This document shows, piece after piece, positions 48,481 through 59,929 of a DNA stretch of 64,000 nt. The notes under the pieces are model-generated. The model ran no database searches. It was given only the letters and a program-made list of their open reading frames with translations, and was not told the origin of the DNA. Both the position numbers and the translations under genes were made by a program. Source of the stretch: Kudoa neothunni (lineage: Eukaryota > Cnidaria); assembly GCA_964304625.1 (NCBI GenBank), contig OZ199840.1, forward strand, positions 2,790,001-2,854,000, given 5' to 3'. How positions within the stretch are numbered: the first letter of the stretch is position 1; each line of letters starts with the position of its first letter.

Positions 48481-51400
48481 TTATTTTTTCTTCTTGAAAA
48501 CCACGAAACCAATAGCACCCATGATCATAGCTCCAATAGCGGCTACTGCAATTATTCTAAAACAATACCAGTTAAATTGTAAGAACACAATAAATTAATA
48601 CATGACCATGGTTTTAGAACTAAATACAAAATTTATTTATGTTAAAAATATTAATTAATAAACCTTGAACTGCTTTTGGCTCCTAAAAGTTACAATTTAA
48701 ATTATTTTCGAAGTAATAATGCTTTACCTTGCTCAATAGTGGCAGTCCCATAAATTGTTGGATTGATAGAACTGTACACAGTCAAGTGATAATTGTTGCC
48801 ATCTGCTAATCCACTGATAGTGAATGATTTGCATGAAGGGTACGTTCTACACCCATTGTCATTTCGTCTCATGCATTTTTTAATAATTGCTATCGATTTT
48901 GTACTCGCGTTACGTAATTCCCACTTACATTGGATTTTTCATTAAGACTAGATGGTAGGGTGTTTTCTATAACAAATGATTCACCATCCCTTGTTATGGT
49001 CACATATATTATTTTGTCGTTTTCTGTGGGATTCCCCTTTGGAGCAGCTATTTATTTTAAATATAATAATAATATCGAAAATATTTTTACTAGCTACTAA
49101 AGTAATTTCATTTCGCTCTGATTTTCCCACTGCAATAATAGACACTTTATACTCTTCATTTGCATCATAGTCGTTGAATTTAATAGAACTGCACAATGGA
49201 AATGAGGAGCATGTGTTTGTATTGGCCGGGCTCGCAGTTGTATCGACTGTCGTAATTGGAGTGACATCTGTATCAGTTTCAGTTTGGGTATTAGATTCAG
49301 ATCGTGCAATTTTTAATTCATTAATTTCTGATTTTAGACTTTTACTTTGAATAATGTCAGTTTGTTCTTGGTCGGGATTAGGACTGGATTCGGCTGGTGA
49401 GCTTGGTGGAGTATTTTGAGTTTCTGGCGCAGCTGCCGGTGTCTGTGATGCTTCGCAGACGTAAACATCTTCAAACCTTTCATCTTTTTTTATTTGGATT
49501 GTATAATGACAAATGGCTTCTGGGACTTTTTTGGACAATTGTGCATTTAATTCTAATCCTTGTTCAGTGTATTTTTGAGTTATTTTCAAGGTTGCCAGAT
49601 CTAGATTGAGTTGAATAAGTTAATATTTTGATATATATACTCGTCGTAACATTTTCATATATGTGTTCCTTGTAATCCTTATCAGAAATGACCTTAACGT
49701 CGTAAGAAGTGTTTGGTTCAAGACCAACAATAGTTATTGATTCTCTACATCTTCCTCTACAGGGATTGGTTTCAGCACATTTAGCGGTGTAAAATGTATT
49801 CTTCCCAACTGGACTTACGTAGTATTCACAGTTTGGTTCTTCATTTTTATTTTCCTTTGCGTCGCCTCCAATAGCTGTGAGTGTAGTTGTTGATTCAGTT
49901 TTAGTAGGGGCGGTTGCTTGAAAATTTTTGTCATCATTTTTCTCTTTGAAAATTATTAGTTATTGAGAGTTATTTTTCAGTTATTACCTGTCCTTATAAG
50001 TATTTGTTCGTTTAAAGTAGTTGGATTGCTGCCACCAGTTAATGCGATTTCAAGAATATAAGGTTTTCCTGCAGTTAATTCTTCAATTACTAATTTTTCG
50101 CAGCTAGTTTTACAATTATTATTACTACTTCTGTAATTTGCGCCACATTGAGTGATAGATGGATCTTTTTTAATATTGTCAGCTGGGTAATGTTTTAAAG
50201 TGCAACCAGTAAACTGTGTGCCTGACCCTGGCTTAAAAACTGCTGCGTCAAAAGATACACCTTTATTGGTATAATCGGACAATAAACCGTTTCCAGTCTC
50301 CAATATCGCTAATTATTAAATATATAATCGTATCAAATTTAATATGATACCAAATTTTTTTTGAGAAAATCCATCTAAATCACCAATAGAAGTCTTTGAA
50401 AGGTCGTGATGTCTGGTTTGGATTAAGACGCTGTAAACATCTTTTGTTGCAGTCAGAGTAAGCTCAACATCTTTGCATGGTGCGTAACATTTTCCATCCT
50501 GATTTCCACAGTTTGATTCGAATTGTTTGCTATTTCCTGCAGATGTACCATCTTTAATACCAAAAACACAGATCTCAGATGATAACGTTAAATCTGTGAA
50601 TTTAAGACCAACTTGATTAGGAGCTCCTGTCTTTTTAGTCACATAATACTGAGGCTCATAAATGGCCATGTTATCCTTCATATATGCATTTGGCATATTA
50701 TAGAAAAAGCTTGGATAATTCCCACATCTTATTTCGTAATGAGGAACCAATAAGTCAAATTCAACGTCATTATTTGTGTTGTCCTCATCACATGTTGTTC
50801 CTACGTTACCCCCCTTGAATTGTGCGTCTTTATAGTGAATAGGGCACACAACTGGAGGACAAGTTTTAGTCAAGAGTATTAGTTTTTTGCTCCCATCAAC
50901 AGATATTTTTGCTTGTGGATTTACCAACAACGCTAAATTTAAAGATGATTTATCGAATAAAAATTATTTAAATTACGTATGGCCAAACCAAATACTTTTC
51001 CGCCTTTGGGATATGTGCCCTCTTTGACAATGGTCTCATTAATATTATCATATACATATATGTATTTTGTTCGCGGGGTGAGTTTATTATATGTTACTTT
51101 ACTAGCTTGACTATTGCAATCTATCACGCATTTAGTGTTACTATTAGTACTATCGTACCCGGGACAGTTTTCGATTTCTTCTAAGCCAGCTGCTGACGTT
51201 GAACCGAAACTGTTTGCGGATGCGTTGGATATCAATATACGACACTTTTTTCCATCGCCATAACTTGATCCGTCAAGTATATGTTTCACTTTATTAGATT
51301 TGCTCTCATCATCGTACTCAATTTGGTATTTGAGTGTAGCTGTGGGAGTAGAAGTAGCTGTAGATTTAGGCACTGTTGCATTTTTAATCATACAAAAGAA

Positions 51401-51485
51401 TGCGATTTGCATGACTATAAAAATTCATGATTGATAATAAAAAAATAGATACATAAGAGGCAAAGCAAAAATTTATCTTTAACCA
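48481..51485 (-). CDS. Modular cysteine-rich membrane protein family, copy 5 (one apparent frameshift)
   Basis: The start at 51,485 reads MVKDKFLLCLLF then, after a 38-nt intron, MQIAFFC. That intron is one base shorter than in the other copies, which would destroy the frame if it were not removed, so the signal-peptide intron is real. The first two modules are close to copy 3, and the third (CKTSCEKLVIEELTAG) is distinct. In exon 7 near 48,930 one T is missing relative to the other copies (CTTACATTGGA versus CTTACATTTGGA). This breaks the frame before the last module, transmembrane helix and KKKK tail, which are otherwise preserved to the stop at 48,481. Young pseudogene, or assembly error. 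Confidence 0.75.
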
Positions 51486-51543
51486 TTATAAAAGGTAAAG
51501 AAAAACAACAAATTGGACTGAATAAATGAATACTATAATAAGC

Positions 51544-51557
51544 CGATACATGTATCG
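51544..51557 (-). promoter_or_regulatory. Upstream palindrome of copy 5
   Basis: CGATACATGTATCG, 58 bp before the start codon, identical to copy 3. Confidence 0.6.
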
Positions 51558-53063
51558 AATAAAAAGCCTATTGAAACGACTATATACTTAAAGTCTTAAT
51601 TCTTATTTACTATTAAATTAATAATTATGAATTTAATATAGATATTAAAATGCTGAAAATTGCAACTTGATACAATTATTTTATTATATAGCTCAAATAA
51701 ATTCGATAATACTTATTATCTCTTGTTCACTCCGCCATAATAAATCCAAGGAAAAAATTAATCGATTGGACCAACCATTAGTGGATTCACAAACGAGTTA
51801 AACAATGTTAAACTTCATGAACGATATTTACATTGACGTCATGTAAGGTCATCCTAGGTATAAATAATATGAATAATTGGTAAAAATATTTATTCGTATT
51901 CATTACGAATAAATCAATCATCTAGATAGATACAAATGTTAGACGACACGTATTAAATTTGTGTATCAATATTGAGATCATTATAAATTTTGAATTTTTT
52001 TACTGTAAACATTATTTTCATTAAATATATTTGTAACAACCTATAATATTAAGTAATTATAGATCAACATTTTGCAAACTTTATTTCTAACCATCATGCA
52101 TACAAGATAAAGTAATTTAGTCATATTTTTCCTTACAAGAATTAATTATGGTCGCGACTTTGGTTTTTGGGGATTACTTTTATAATATTTTGATTAATTA
52201 TATCCATAAGTATTTTTGAAAAAATTATATAGCCAGAAATGGAAGAAACCCAATTTTTATGGAAATATCAAAGTATTGTCGTATGGTTGGAAAATAAAAA
52301 TGAAGTTGTTTATCGGTTCCTATTTAATCTTGCGATTTCCGACGTTTTTATATGCACATATAATAACTTCCATGATATTCTATCATAATTTTTCCTTTTA
52401 TATTAATTCCATTTTTATAAATATAAATTGAATTTTACTTTAATTGAGATGGTTAACATTATTTCACAATCCGTTCATACATTGACCTAAATATTATGGT
52501 CTAATTTATTTGTCACATCACATTCCAGGTATTGTTCCAATTATACTTTAAAGCTATTTAAAGTGTTACTATATCGAGCTCTTTTATATTCGAAAAATAA
52601 TTATATTTTTTTAAGAAATCCCATTAAAAGATCAATAACCTAGATGATCAAAATAACTTTAATCAAGATAAAGCTTTAAAACATTATTTTCAAATTTATG
52701 CGTACAAAATAGCGTTTCCATTTTAAATAAAATTGTGGTAATTATAAAGCCTGTGACACATGAAAAACACCCCTTCCGAATCCTTTTCGTCGCTATTCTT
52801 TTACGATTCTCACTAATAAAATAAATAAATATGGAAAGGAAAAATTCAGCCCTAATAAATTACTTTTAAATTTTAACCAAATCCCATTCCGAGCAAAATC
52901 GACCCCACGTGTAATCTCCCTTTTGTTTACAAAAACTTGCCAATTTAATTATTTGTCATATATGTTAACATATTCGATATATTAAATCGCTTAAATGATT
53001 TTTTGGCATTAAGAAATAAACGTATTTGCTAATTCCGCGTTTATTAACACGTGCTAGTCCAAA
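51558..53063. other. 5' flank of copy 5 and unassigned DNA
   Basis: 51,558-51,945 matches the flank of copy 3. Around 52,620-52,720 a plus-strand piece (INNLDDQNNFNQDKALKH) matches the tail of the MULE fragment at 35,920-35,985 (INKLDDHNNFNPVKVLKH). It marks a second decayed copy of that transposon. The remainder shows nothing. Confidence 0.5.
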
Positions 53064-53253
53064 ATGGAGTCGTTAAGTTATAAAGTCGATGGTGACTTTT
53101 ATTTACTCATTAATGATTAAGAAAAGTTATTCCATGTACGTGTTGCTAAAGGTTATCTTTACAAAGCTCCAACTCGCTGTAGAAATTACAGGAATTTTGA
53201 TTGCTTCATCCTTAGAAAGCTCAAATTAAATGATGTCAGGCCGATAACTGAAC
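53064..53253 (+). pseudogene. FLYWCH-like zinc-finger fragment
   Basis: Plus-strand reading from ATG 53,064: MESLSYKVDGDFYLLIND, one stop, then GYLYKAPTRCRNYRNFDCF, resembling the centre of a FLYWCH finger as found at the start of MULE transposases. It is cut by the Merlin element eight bases further on. Weak assignment. Confidence 0.35.
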
Positions 53254-53261
53254 TGTCCGCC

Positions 53262-55769
53262 GGTATTGGTATAGTATACGACTACGAAAATTCGTCCTCA
53301 TATCGTTCTAATTTTTTAATACTTTATTATAGGTCGTTATTATTAGATTATAAAAATGGAAATGCCAAAAATTTGTTTAAAATTTAAAATTCTACCGCTT
53401 TCTCATCATTCTACCTTAATCCTCATTATGTTAGTGTAAGTTGAATTATGTCAACGTTCCTTGTTTTTAATAAGTTTTTTTAAATTAATCTAATAGCTCG
53501 TTTGGATTCTTATAAAAATTAAATATATTGAAGAATTTTTTAATGTCATTTTGAGTTGCACTCAATCATCCTCTCTACATCTTAAGTGAATTTGAGGTAT
53601 GAAGAAAGCTTACAATAGCAGATAAAAGTCATCTATAATTTTTTTAATTTATATATTTTTTATGACAATTTTATTGTTTATTTGTGAAGTTATTGAATTA
53701 TTTTTGCTGAAAAATTCGTTGGAGTTTTTGTAATTATAATATTTTTCATCATTTAATGTTGTATTCGGTAGATTATCATTAGAAAAAAATCTTACGCCAT
53801 AATTTATATTATTTTGTCGTACGAAAGTACGAAACCTATTCAAGGTCATGAATTCGAAATTCATTATAATTCTTATGTTTTAGTTTATTCGTAGTATATA
53901 ACATTACACATTCAATGTGTGATTTTTTTTAAATAATATAATCCCTCGAAAATCATTGAGCTTTAAAATTTTCATTTTATATAGATTTTTCAATGATTAT
54001 AAATGTAACAGTTTTATTATTCTTGATTTATTATTCATTTTTTCATAATCAGTTTGATTAAATCATTATTTCAATATATAAATTAATTAAATTAATTATT
54101 AACATTTTGTCGGATTTATTTAGCAAATATAAACATTATTTAATAATTTTAATAATATTTATTTATGTTTTCAAAAAGATTGTTTAATATTTGGAACTTA
54201 TTTCCATATATTGAGCGGACCCATTCTTCTTGTAAATAGCTCTCAAATTCGATATCACTTACTCCTCTTCTGATTCCCAATATTTTAAGTTTCAATTTGC
54301 CTCAACAGGATTCTATCGTATTTGAGTGCTTACCGTTAATACAATAGCGTAATGAATGATTAACAGTAATATGATTGTAACCCAATTCATCCAATTTTTG
54401 ATAGGGTTTCCATTCGTCACAGTAGATCATGGTATCCTTGATAACTTCGTTTTGACTTATAGGAAGTAATGTTTCCTTATTTCATCTTTCAACCTTAAAA
54501 TATCTGAACTCCTTAAGTTGTCTTTTTCCGTGGCTATCGACAGAGCATAAGCATAGACCAAAGACCCACGGACCATCAATCCTATCACCGTATTTTACGC
54601 GACGCGAACAATGGGTTAATTAGTTTTCAAAGAGTAAGATTAAAAACATATATACACATGCCCTCTTCGGATAATTCTTCATAATTTGGTTGATATTCAT
54701 TAGTACTGCAATTTAACTAAAAATAGCCTAGTTACCTTTTCACATGTAGTACTCGATACATCGGCGTTATGAGACAAGATTTCCTTATTTACAGAATACT
54801 ACCATTTATCTCCTTTAAGATATTTACCCATGTTATTATTTCTTTTCCCTTGAAGTAAGCTTTCGTCGATTTCGACCACAAATCCTTCTCCGCCAAACGG
54901 TCTCCTATCCTTAAAGCCGCCCGAACAAATATATCGTACATTTTTAAACCAGTTTATCCCCGTAATTTTGGATATATGTACCAATGAGAATGTGGATTCT
55001 ATTTTATTATTCATAAGCCAATAATAAATTACCTTCATTATCTGTTTTACGGTTATTTTAGAAATTTTTTTCCGACACCTCTCGAAAAGAAAGATCTTAA
55101 AGGGTGAAGACTTGGTTTTACAGCTATTACTTATGGAAAAAGTATAAAATCGATTTATTTTATTACTCTCTACATACATGAATAGTTTTGTATTTATCAG
55201 TGCCAACAGAAAGATAGTCCTCATTAATAGTGATTTCTTTCCTATTTTTTTCTTCTGGAAACATAGAACTAATTGTGACATCTACAATTTCTACATCTCG
55301 TTGGAATTCTATTTATGAGATTTTTCGAACAAAGAAAATCGCATAGAAGATCGCTATTATTAATCAACACAAAACACTGATCGTCACTATCATCATTAAC
55401 CATTATGAATATATACGATTTAAAGAGCTCTCATTACACTCCAACTATATCTCAAACAATGAAATACTAAAATAATATAATATTTAAAATTGTTAACCTC
55501 AAATAAAAGTTTAAAAAGCTAAATTAAGAAGTTCTATAGAATTGAATGTAAGTAAAAGCGCACGAATTAATTCACTGAAAGTCACAGCTGTCCCAAAACA
55601 CATAATGAGGATTAAGGTCGAATTTTGAGCAAACAGAAGAATTGTAAATTTAAAAAAAATTTGTGTCTCCGTTATTTTTAAAATCAAATAATAACGATCT
55701 GTAACAAAATCGTAAAAAATGAGAACGATATGAGGTCGAATTTTCGTAGCCGTATGTTATATCAATACA
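53262..55769 (-). mobile_element. Merlin (ISXO2-like) transposon with long terminal inverted repeats
   Basis: Terminal inverted repeats of about 165 bp (53,262-53,430 and 55,600-55,769) share CTACGAAAATTCG, CTCATATCGTTCT and TTAATCCTCATTATG. Imperfect 8-bp flanks (TGTCCGCC and AGTCCGTC) fit the Merlin target-site length. The minus-strand transposase begins at 55,281; VVEIDES is the first DDE motif (about 54,870), YCDEWKPYQKLDELGYNHI the second (about 54,420), and NTIES the third (about 54,320). The Trp normally following in NTIESxW is a TGA. There is a gap or intron between 54,799 and 54,600. Probably inactive, but with recognisable ends. Confidence 0.8.
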
Positions 55770-56039
55770 AGTCCGTCTATGACAGAAATAACATCGATTA
55801 TTCCTTCACATACCTATGTAAAAAGTAATATTTTATCTCAATTCGTTGATTTAAATACAATTGGTGTAAAACTATTTTCCCCTCCCCCAAAATGGAACAT
55901 TTTTTCAAACTCTCCTATACGCGACCCTTCCCAAAACCCAACATTGATATAATGTTTTTAAAATATAATATCGCTGGTGTATAGATGAAACTATTATAAC
56001 TACAACTAAAAAAGATTAGTTAAGTATGTCTACGGTTTT
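55770..56039. other. Short unassigned spacer
   Basis: Nothing recognised. Confidence 0.4.
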
Positions 56040-56205
56040 AGCGTGGTTCAAAAAGTCCGACAACTCTGCAAATCACCCTTCGAGAACAGAAACAAAATTG
56101 GTGGATAAGGTTTCATTGTAGAAATTGATGAATGCCTCCTTCACGAAAGAAGAAAATATAATCGGGGTCGGATTCTTAATGGAGATGCATGGAAAACGTC
56201 TCAAA
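56040..56205 (+). pseudogene. Second Merlin/ISXO2-like fragment
   Basis: Plus-strand reading: NRNKIGG, a stop, then GFIVEIDECLLHERRKYNRG, the ISXO2 'GG.G..VEIDES....RKYNRG' block with the first catalytic Asp. It is a different copy from the Merlin element just upstream (opposite strand, divergent sequence). The rest probably lies across the assembly gap or is lost. Confidence 0.6.
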
Positions 56206-56429
56206 ATAAAGAATTCTTAGAGTCAAGTACTGAATCTCGAATTTGATATAATGAATTATATAACGTATTTCTTTTACTTAGTAGATGCCGACGATGGAGG
56301 TGTTAGCGATTATTTCCCTTCAGAAGTTGAATTTTTTGATAAATCCTTCGACAGTATTTTATGATGTCACCATTTTATTAAATAACGTAAATAGAAGCTG
56401 CATTAACAAAAGGAAAATATGATGGAAGG

Positions 56430-56629
56430 NNNNNNNNNNNNNNNNNNNNNNNNNNNNNNNNNNNNNNNNNNNNNNNNNNNNNNNNNNNNNNNNNNNNNNN
56501 NNNNNNNNNNNNNNNNNNNNNNNNNNNNNNNNNNNNNNNNNNNNNNNNNNNNNNNNNNNNNNNNNNNNNNNNNNNNNNNNNNNNNNNNNNNNNNNNNNNN
56601 NNNNNNNNNNNNNNNNNNNNNNNNNNNNN
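56430..56629. other. Assembly gap (200 N)
   Basis: A run of exactly 200 unknown bases, likely a placeholder length. Confidence 0.99.
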
Positions 56630-56870
56630 GAACCTCAAACTGGGTCCAAACGTATAGGTAAGTTAACCTACATAGGTAAAAATGGTCGGCTCAAGACAGT
56701 GCACGCGGTCGATATTATCCCAACTATCCCAACTAAAGAGGTAAATTCAGAATCTGAATATATTACACCTCCTGAACAAAGCGACAGCGAAGAAACATCG
56801 CAAAAGTTAAAATCGACCCTCAAACCATACGAAGAGCGAACGAAAAATAAAAGTTCCGGTTAAATATAAG
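56630..56870 (+). mobile_element. Possible Ty3/gypsy-type pol-end fossil
   Basis: A short fragment whose wording (KRIGKLTYIGKNGRLKTVHA) recalls the extreme C-terminal end of an LTR-element integrase region, followed by an acidic Ser/Glu tail. It is a broken remnant only; no LTRs or other parts are visible and the left side runs into the assembly gap. The age cannot be judged. Confidence 0.3.
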
Positions 56871-57361
56871 GAATCAATTATTTTCCAAAGGAGATAGTGT
56901 TACGATCCCATTAAAATAAGGGATTAGACATTTACGCCCCTAATACTCAATAGCAGCAACTGCATCCAATCGTCCAATCACTCCTACTATTAACTTAACC
57001 AATGTTGACATTGTTGAATTAACCCATCCCTTACCACTAATTCTGATCATTTAGAATTAAACCAACGACCCCATCCTGATAATGAAGAGATAGATTGAGA
57101 AATGCCCATTAATAACAACGAAACAACATTAATTGTAATCAATCAATCACCTCTTAAACCACCCTTCAACTTTGGTACGTCAGTTCTACACAAAATTGTT
57201 GAGAGCGTTAAACCATAACCAATTACCAAATACGTTTCGGTTTGCAATAAAAATAACGTGATTTGTATTATTTTTATATCCAAATACCCCATATCTAACA
57301 GAAACCATAAGAATTCCAACCGAGGCGCAACACTAACTAAAATTTGCACAAGGACTTATAG
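56871..57361. other. Unassigned spacer
   Basis: No gene or repeat recognised besides short shadow frames. Confidence 0.4.
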
Positions 57362-59588
57362 TATTTCACGACCAGGATACAAATTGTCCGTGCATGTATC
57401 GCTTATGCCCAATCGAGATGCAAATATGTTCAATTGGCATGCAAACACGCTTAAAAATGACGCAAAAAACTATGATAATGCCTTAAATTTATAACGAATG
57501 AACAATCTAATTGTTTATTTTTTCACTTCTCAGACATGCTGAAAAATATGACTTGGAATGTTGAATATAACTTTGACAGTTGGCTTCTGAGACAACTCTT
57601 TGGCTTAATTCAATACATTTGAGCAGGTCTTAATGAGTTCTTTGGGCCTTCCTTTTCACTGCACACTTTAACTGATTGAAGACTTCCTCAATGGGATTGA
57701 GAAAGGGGAAATAAGGCGGCGCAATAGGAGTAATTTATGCCCGCTATTATTTATAATGCTCCTAACATCATCTGTTTTATGGAAAGCCACATTATCCATG
57801 ATTATCAAGTATTTTTTGTTTTCTGTAGTCAAATCATGGAAAAGTTGGATTAAGAAGTCGCCGAAAACTGATTGACTTACACCACCTCATTGTAACTTAA
57901 AACCACATATTTTAGTGGTACTCATCAACGCAATTAGGGTGATATTTTGCGATCTGATGGTTTTTACTCTTGAGTTGGCTCTTGTTCCACAAAGAGATCT
58001 ACCTTGAGATCGACGTGTTGCCAAAGAAAACCTGGACTCGTCAATGAAAATCATATCTGTGTATGCTGGCTCAAGGTTTATATAATTATTTTAAATAAAG
58101 TATAATTACTATATAAATTAAGCCTTAATTATTTTGAATCTTAGAAGGATCATTCGTCAGTATTCATATCAATTTACACAAGAAAAATCTTCTAAGGGGT
58201 TTTTTAAAACTCATTAGGATTCATACTATTATTTTTCTTCGCGATTGCATGCTAAACCATTTGAAAAAGTAACATAACAATTGATTGATAGATGAATTTT
58301 CGAGAATTTTGTAAACCGCACACGCAATTTAGCATCACATCCAGTGATGATTTGTGTTTGTGAAATATTCAAGATAATACTTCTAAAAACATAAGAGCCT
58401 ATAAATTAACTCTTCCATCAACCAGAGCGGATATTATAATGACATGAGGCATTAATATTCGAAAATATAGTTAATGAAATAATGGTATAGAGTGGCATGA
58501 CGAATCGACGAATATCAAGTGGTCTAGGCATACATGAGGCTACAGTTAGTAGAATAATAAAAAAATGTAATAAGACTGGTTCTCATTGTCGAAAGGAAAT
58601 TGGTGATGATCATCGCTCACTATTAAAAGAACATAAACAATTCATTCTTCATGCGATTGATGAAAATTGCACATTATCACTCATCCAATTAGCCGATAAA
58701 GTTTTCCAACGATATAATTTAAAAGTATCGAGAAAAACTATCCAGAGAACACTTGACAAGTTTCAATACACCCTTGAGAAGGTTTCTCTTGTCCCAACTG
58801 ATAGGAAATCCCTAGAATAATCTCCTTGAAATTTGAGTAAACAAATCTTTGTCTTATCTAAATTATTATAATTTATTTAAAATAAATATATAAACCTTGA
58901 GCCAGCATACACAGATATGATTTTCATTGACGAGTCCAGGTTTTCTTTGGCAACACGTCGATCTCAAGGTAGATCTCTTTGTGGAACAAGAGCCAACTCA
59001 AGAGTAAAAACCATCAGATCGCAAAATATCACCCTAATTGCGTTGATGAGTACCACTAAAATATGTGGTTTTAAGTTACAATGAGGTGGTGTAAGTCAAT
59101 CAGTTTTCGGCGACTTCTTAATCCAACTTTTCCATGATTTGACTACAGAAAACAAAAAATACTTGATAATCATGGATAATGTGGCTTTCCATAAAACAGA
59201 TGATGTTAGGAGCATTATAAATAATAGCGGGCATAAATTACTCCTATTGCGCCGCCTTATTTCCCCTTTCTCAATCCCATTGAGGAAGTCTTCAATCAGT
59301 TAAAGTGTGCAGTGAAAAGGAAGGCCCAAAGAACTCATTAAGACCTGCTCAAATGTATTGAATTAAGCCAAAGAGTTGTCTCAGAAGCCAACTGTCAAAG
59401 TTATATTCAACATTCCAAGTCATATTTTTCAGCATGTCTGAGAAGTGAAAAAATAAACAATTAGATTGTTCATTCGTTATAAATTTAAGGCATTATCATA
59501 GTTTTTTGCGTCATTTTTAAGCGTGTTTGCATGCCGATTGGACATAAATGCTACATGCGCTGACAGTTTGCATCTTGATCGTGAAATA
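57362..59588 (+). mobile_element. Palindromic IS630/Tc1-like transposon
   Basis: Two arms, about 57,362-58,110 and 58,870-59,588, are reverse complements. The inner 600 bp are nearly identical while the outer 120 bp have drifted; TA dinucleotides sit at both edges. The central loop holds the N-terminal half of the transposase on the + strand (58,497-58,820: MTNRRISSGLGIHEATVSR, an HTH). The right arm continues it with the catalytic half: IFIDESRF (about 58,925), LIIMDNVAFHKTD (about 59,170) and SPFLNPIEEVF (about 59,270), a full DDE set. A TAA at 58,820 lies between the halves, possibly followed by an intron from a GTAAAC near 58,832. The left arm carries the catalytic half backwards. The reading in the right arm has a stop in FKLQ*GG. 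Confidence 0.8.
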
Positions 59589-59929
59589 CTGCATTGCTTC
59601 CACAAGACATGTGGTCTCATTCATGATGAAATGATGAGTTTCATATAATCCTTTTGAAATTTTATGTAAAAAAATCTTTAATTCAAAAACCCTCAAATAC
59701 CTACCATCATTACTAAAAATTTAAATTTCGCTGAGTTTCATAAAGGAGTAATAACTGATCATTTCGCGATTTCTTCACTTAATCAAATGGATTCTCTTTT
59801 TGAGAATATTTTTCTGAAAAATTTAAAATTTAGCACTCAAAATTGAAATGGATGATTGTTGACTTTGCTATTAAAACACTCTATTTCGATTATCTCAAAA
59901 ATATATAAACTACTCATATGTTTGATTTT
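59589..59929. other. Unassigned spacer
   Basis: AT-rich, no feature recognised. Confidence 0.4.

Larger units (their letters stand above)
43992..51485 (-). repeat. Right arm of the inverted duplication
   Basis: It mirrors 1-7,330: IS630-like block with nested TTAA element, MITE, 3' flank and gene copy 5. The similarity ends at about 43,992, where a MULE fragment lies on this side and an unrelated acidic frame on the other. The 5' flank of the gene can be compared no further because the left arm is cut by the window. Confidence 0.8.
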
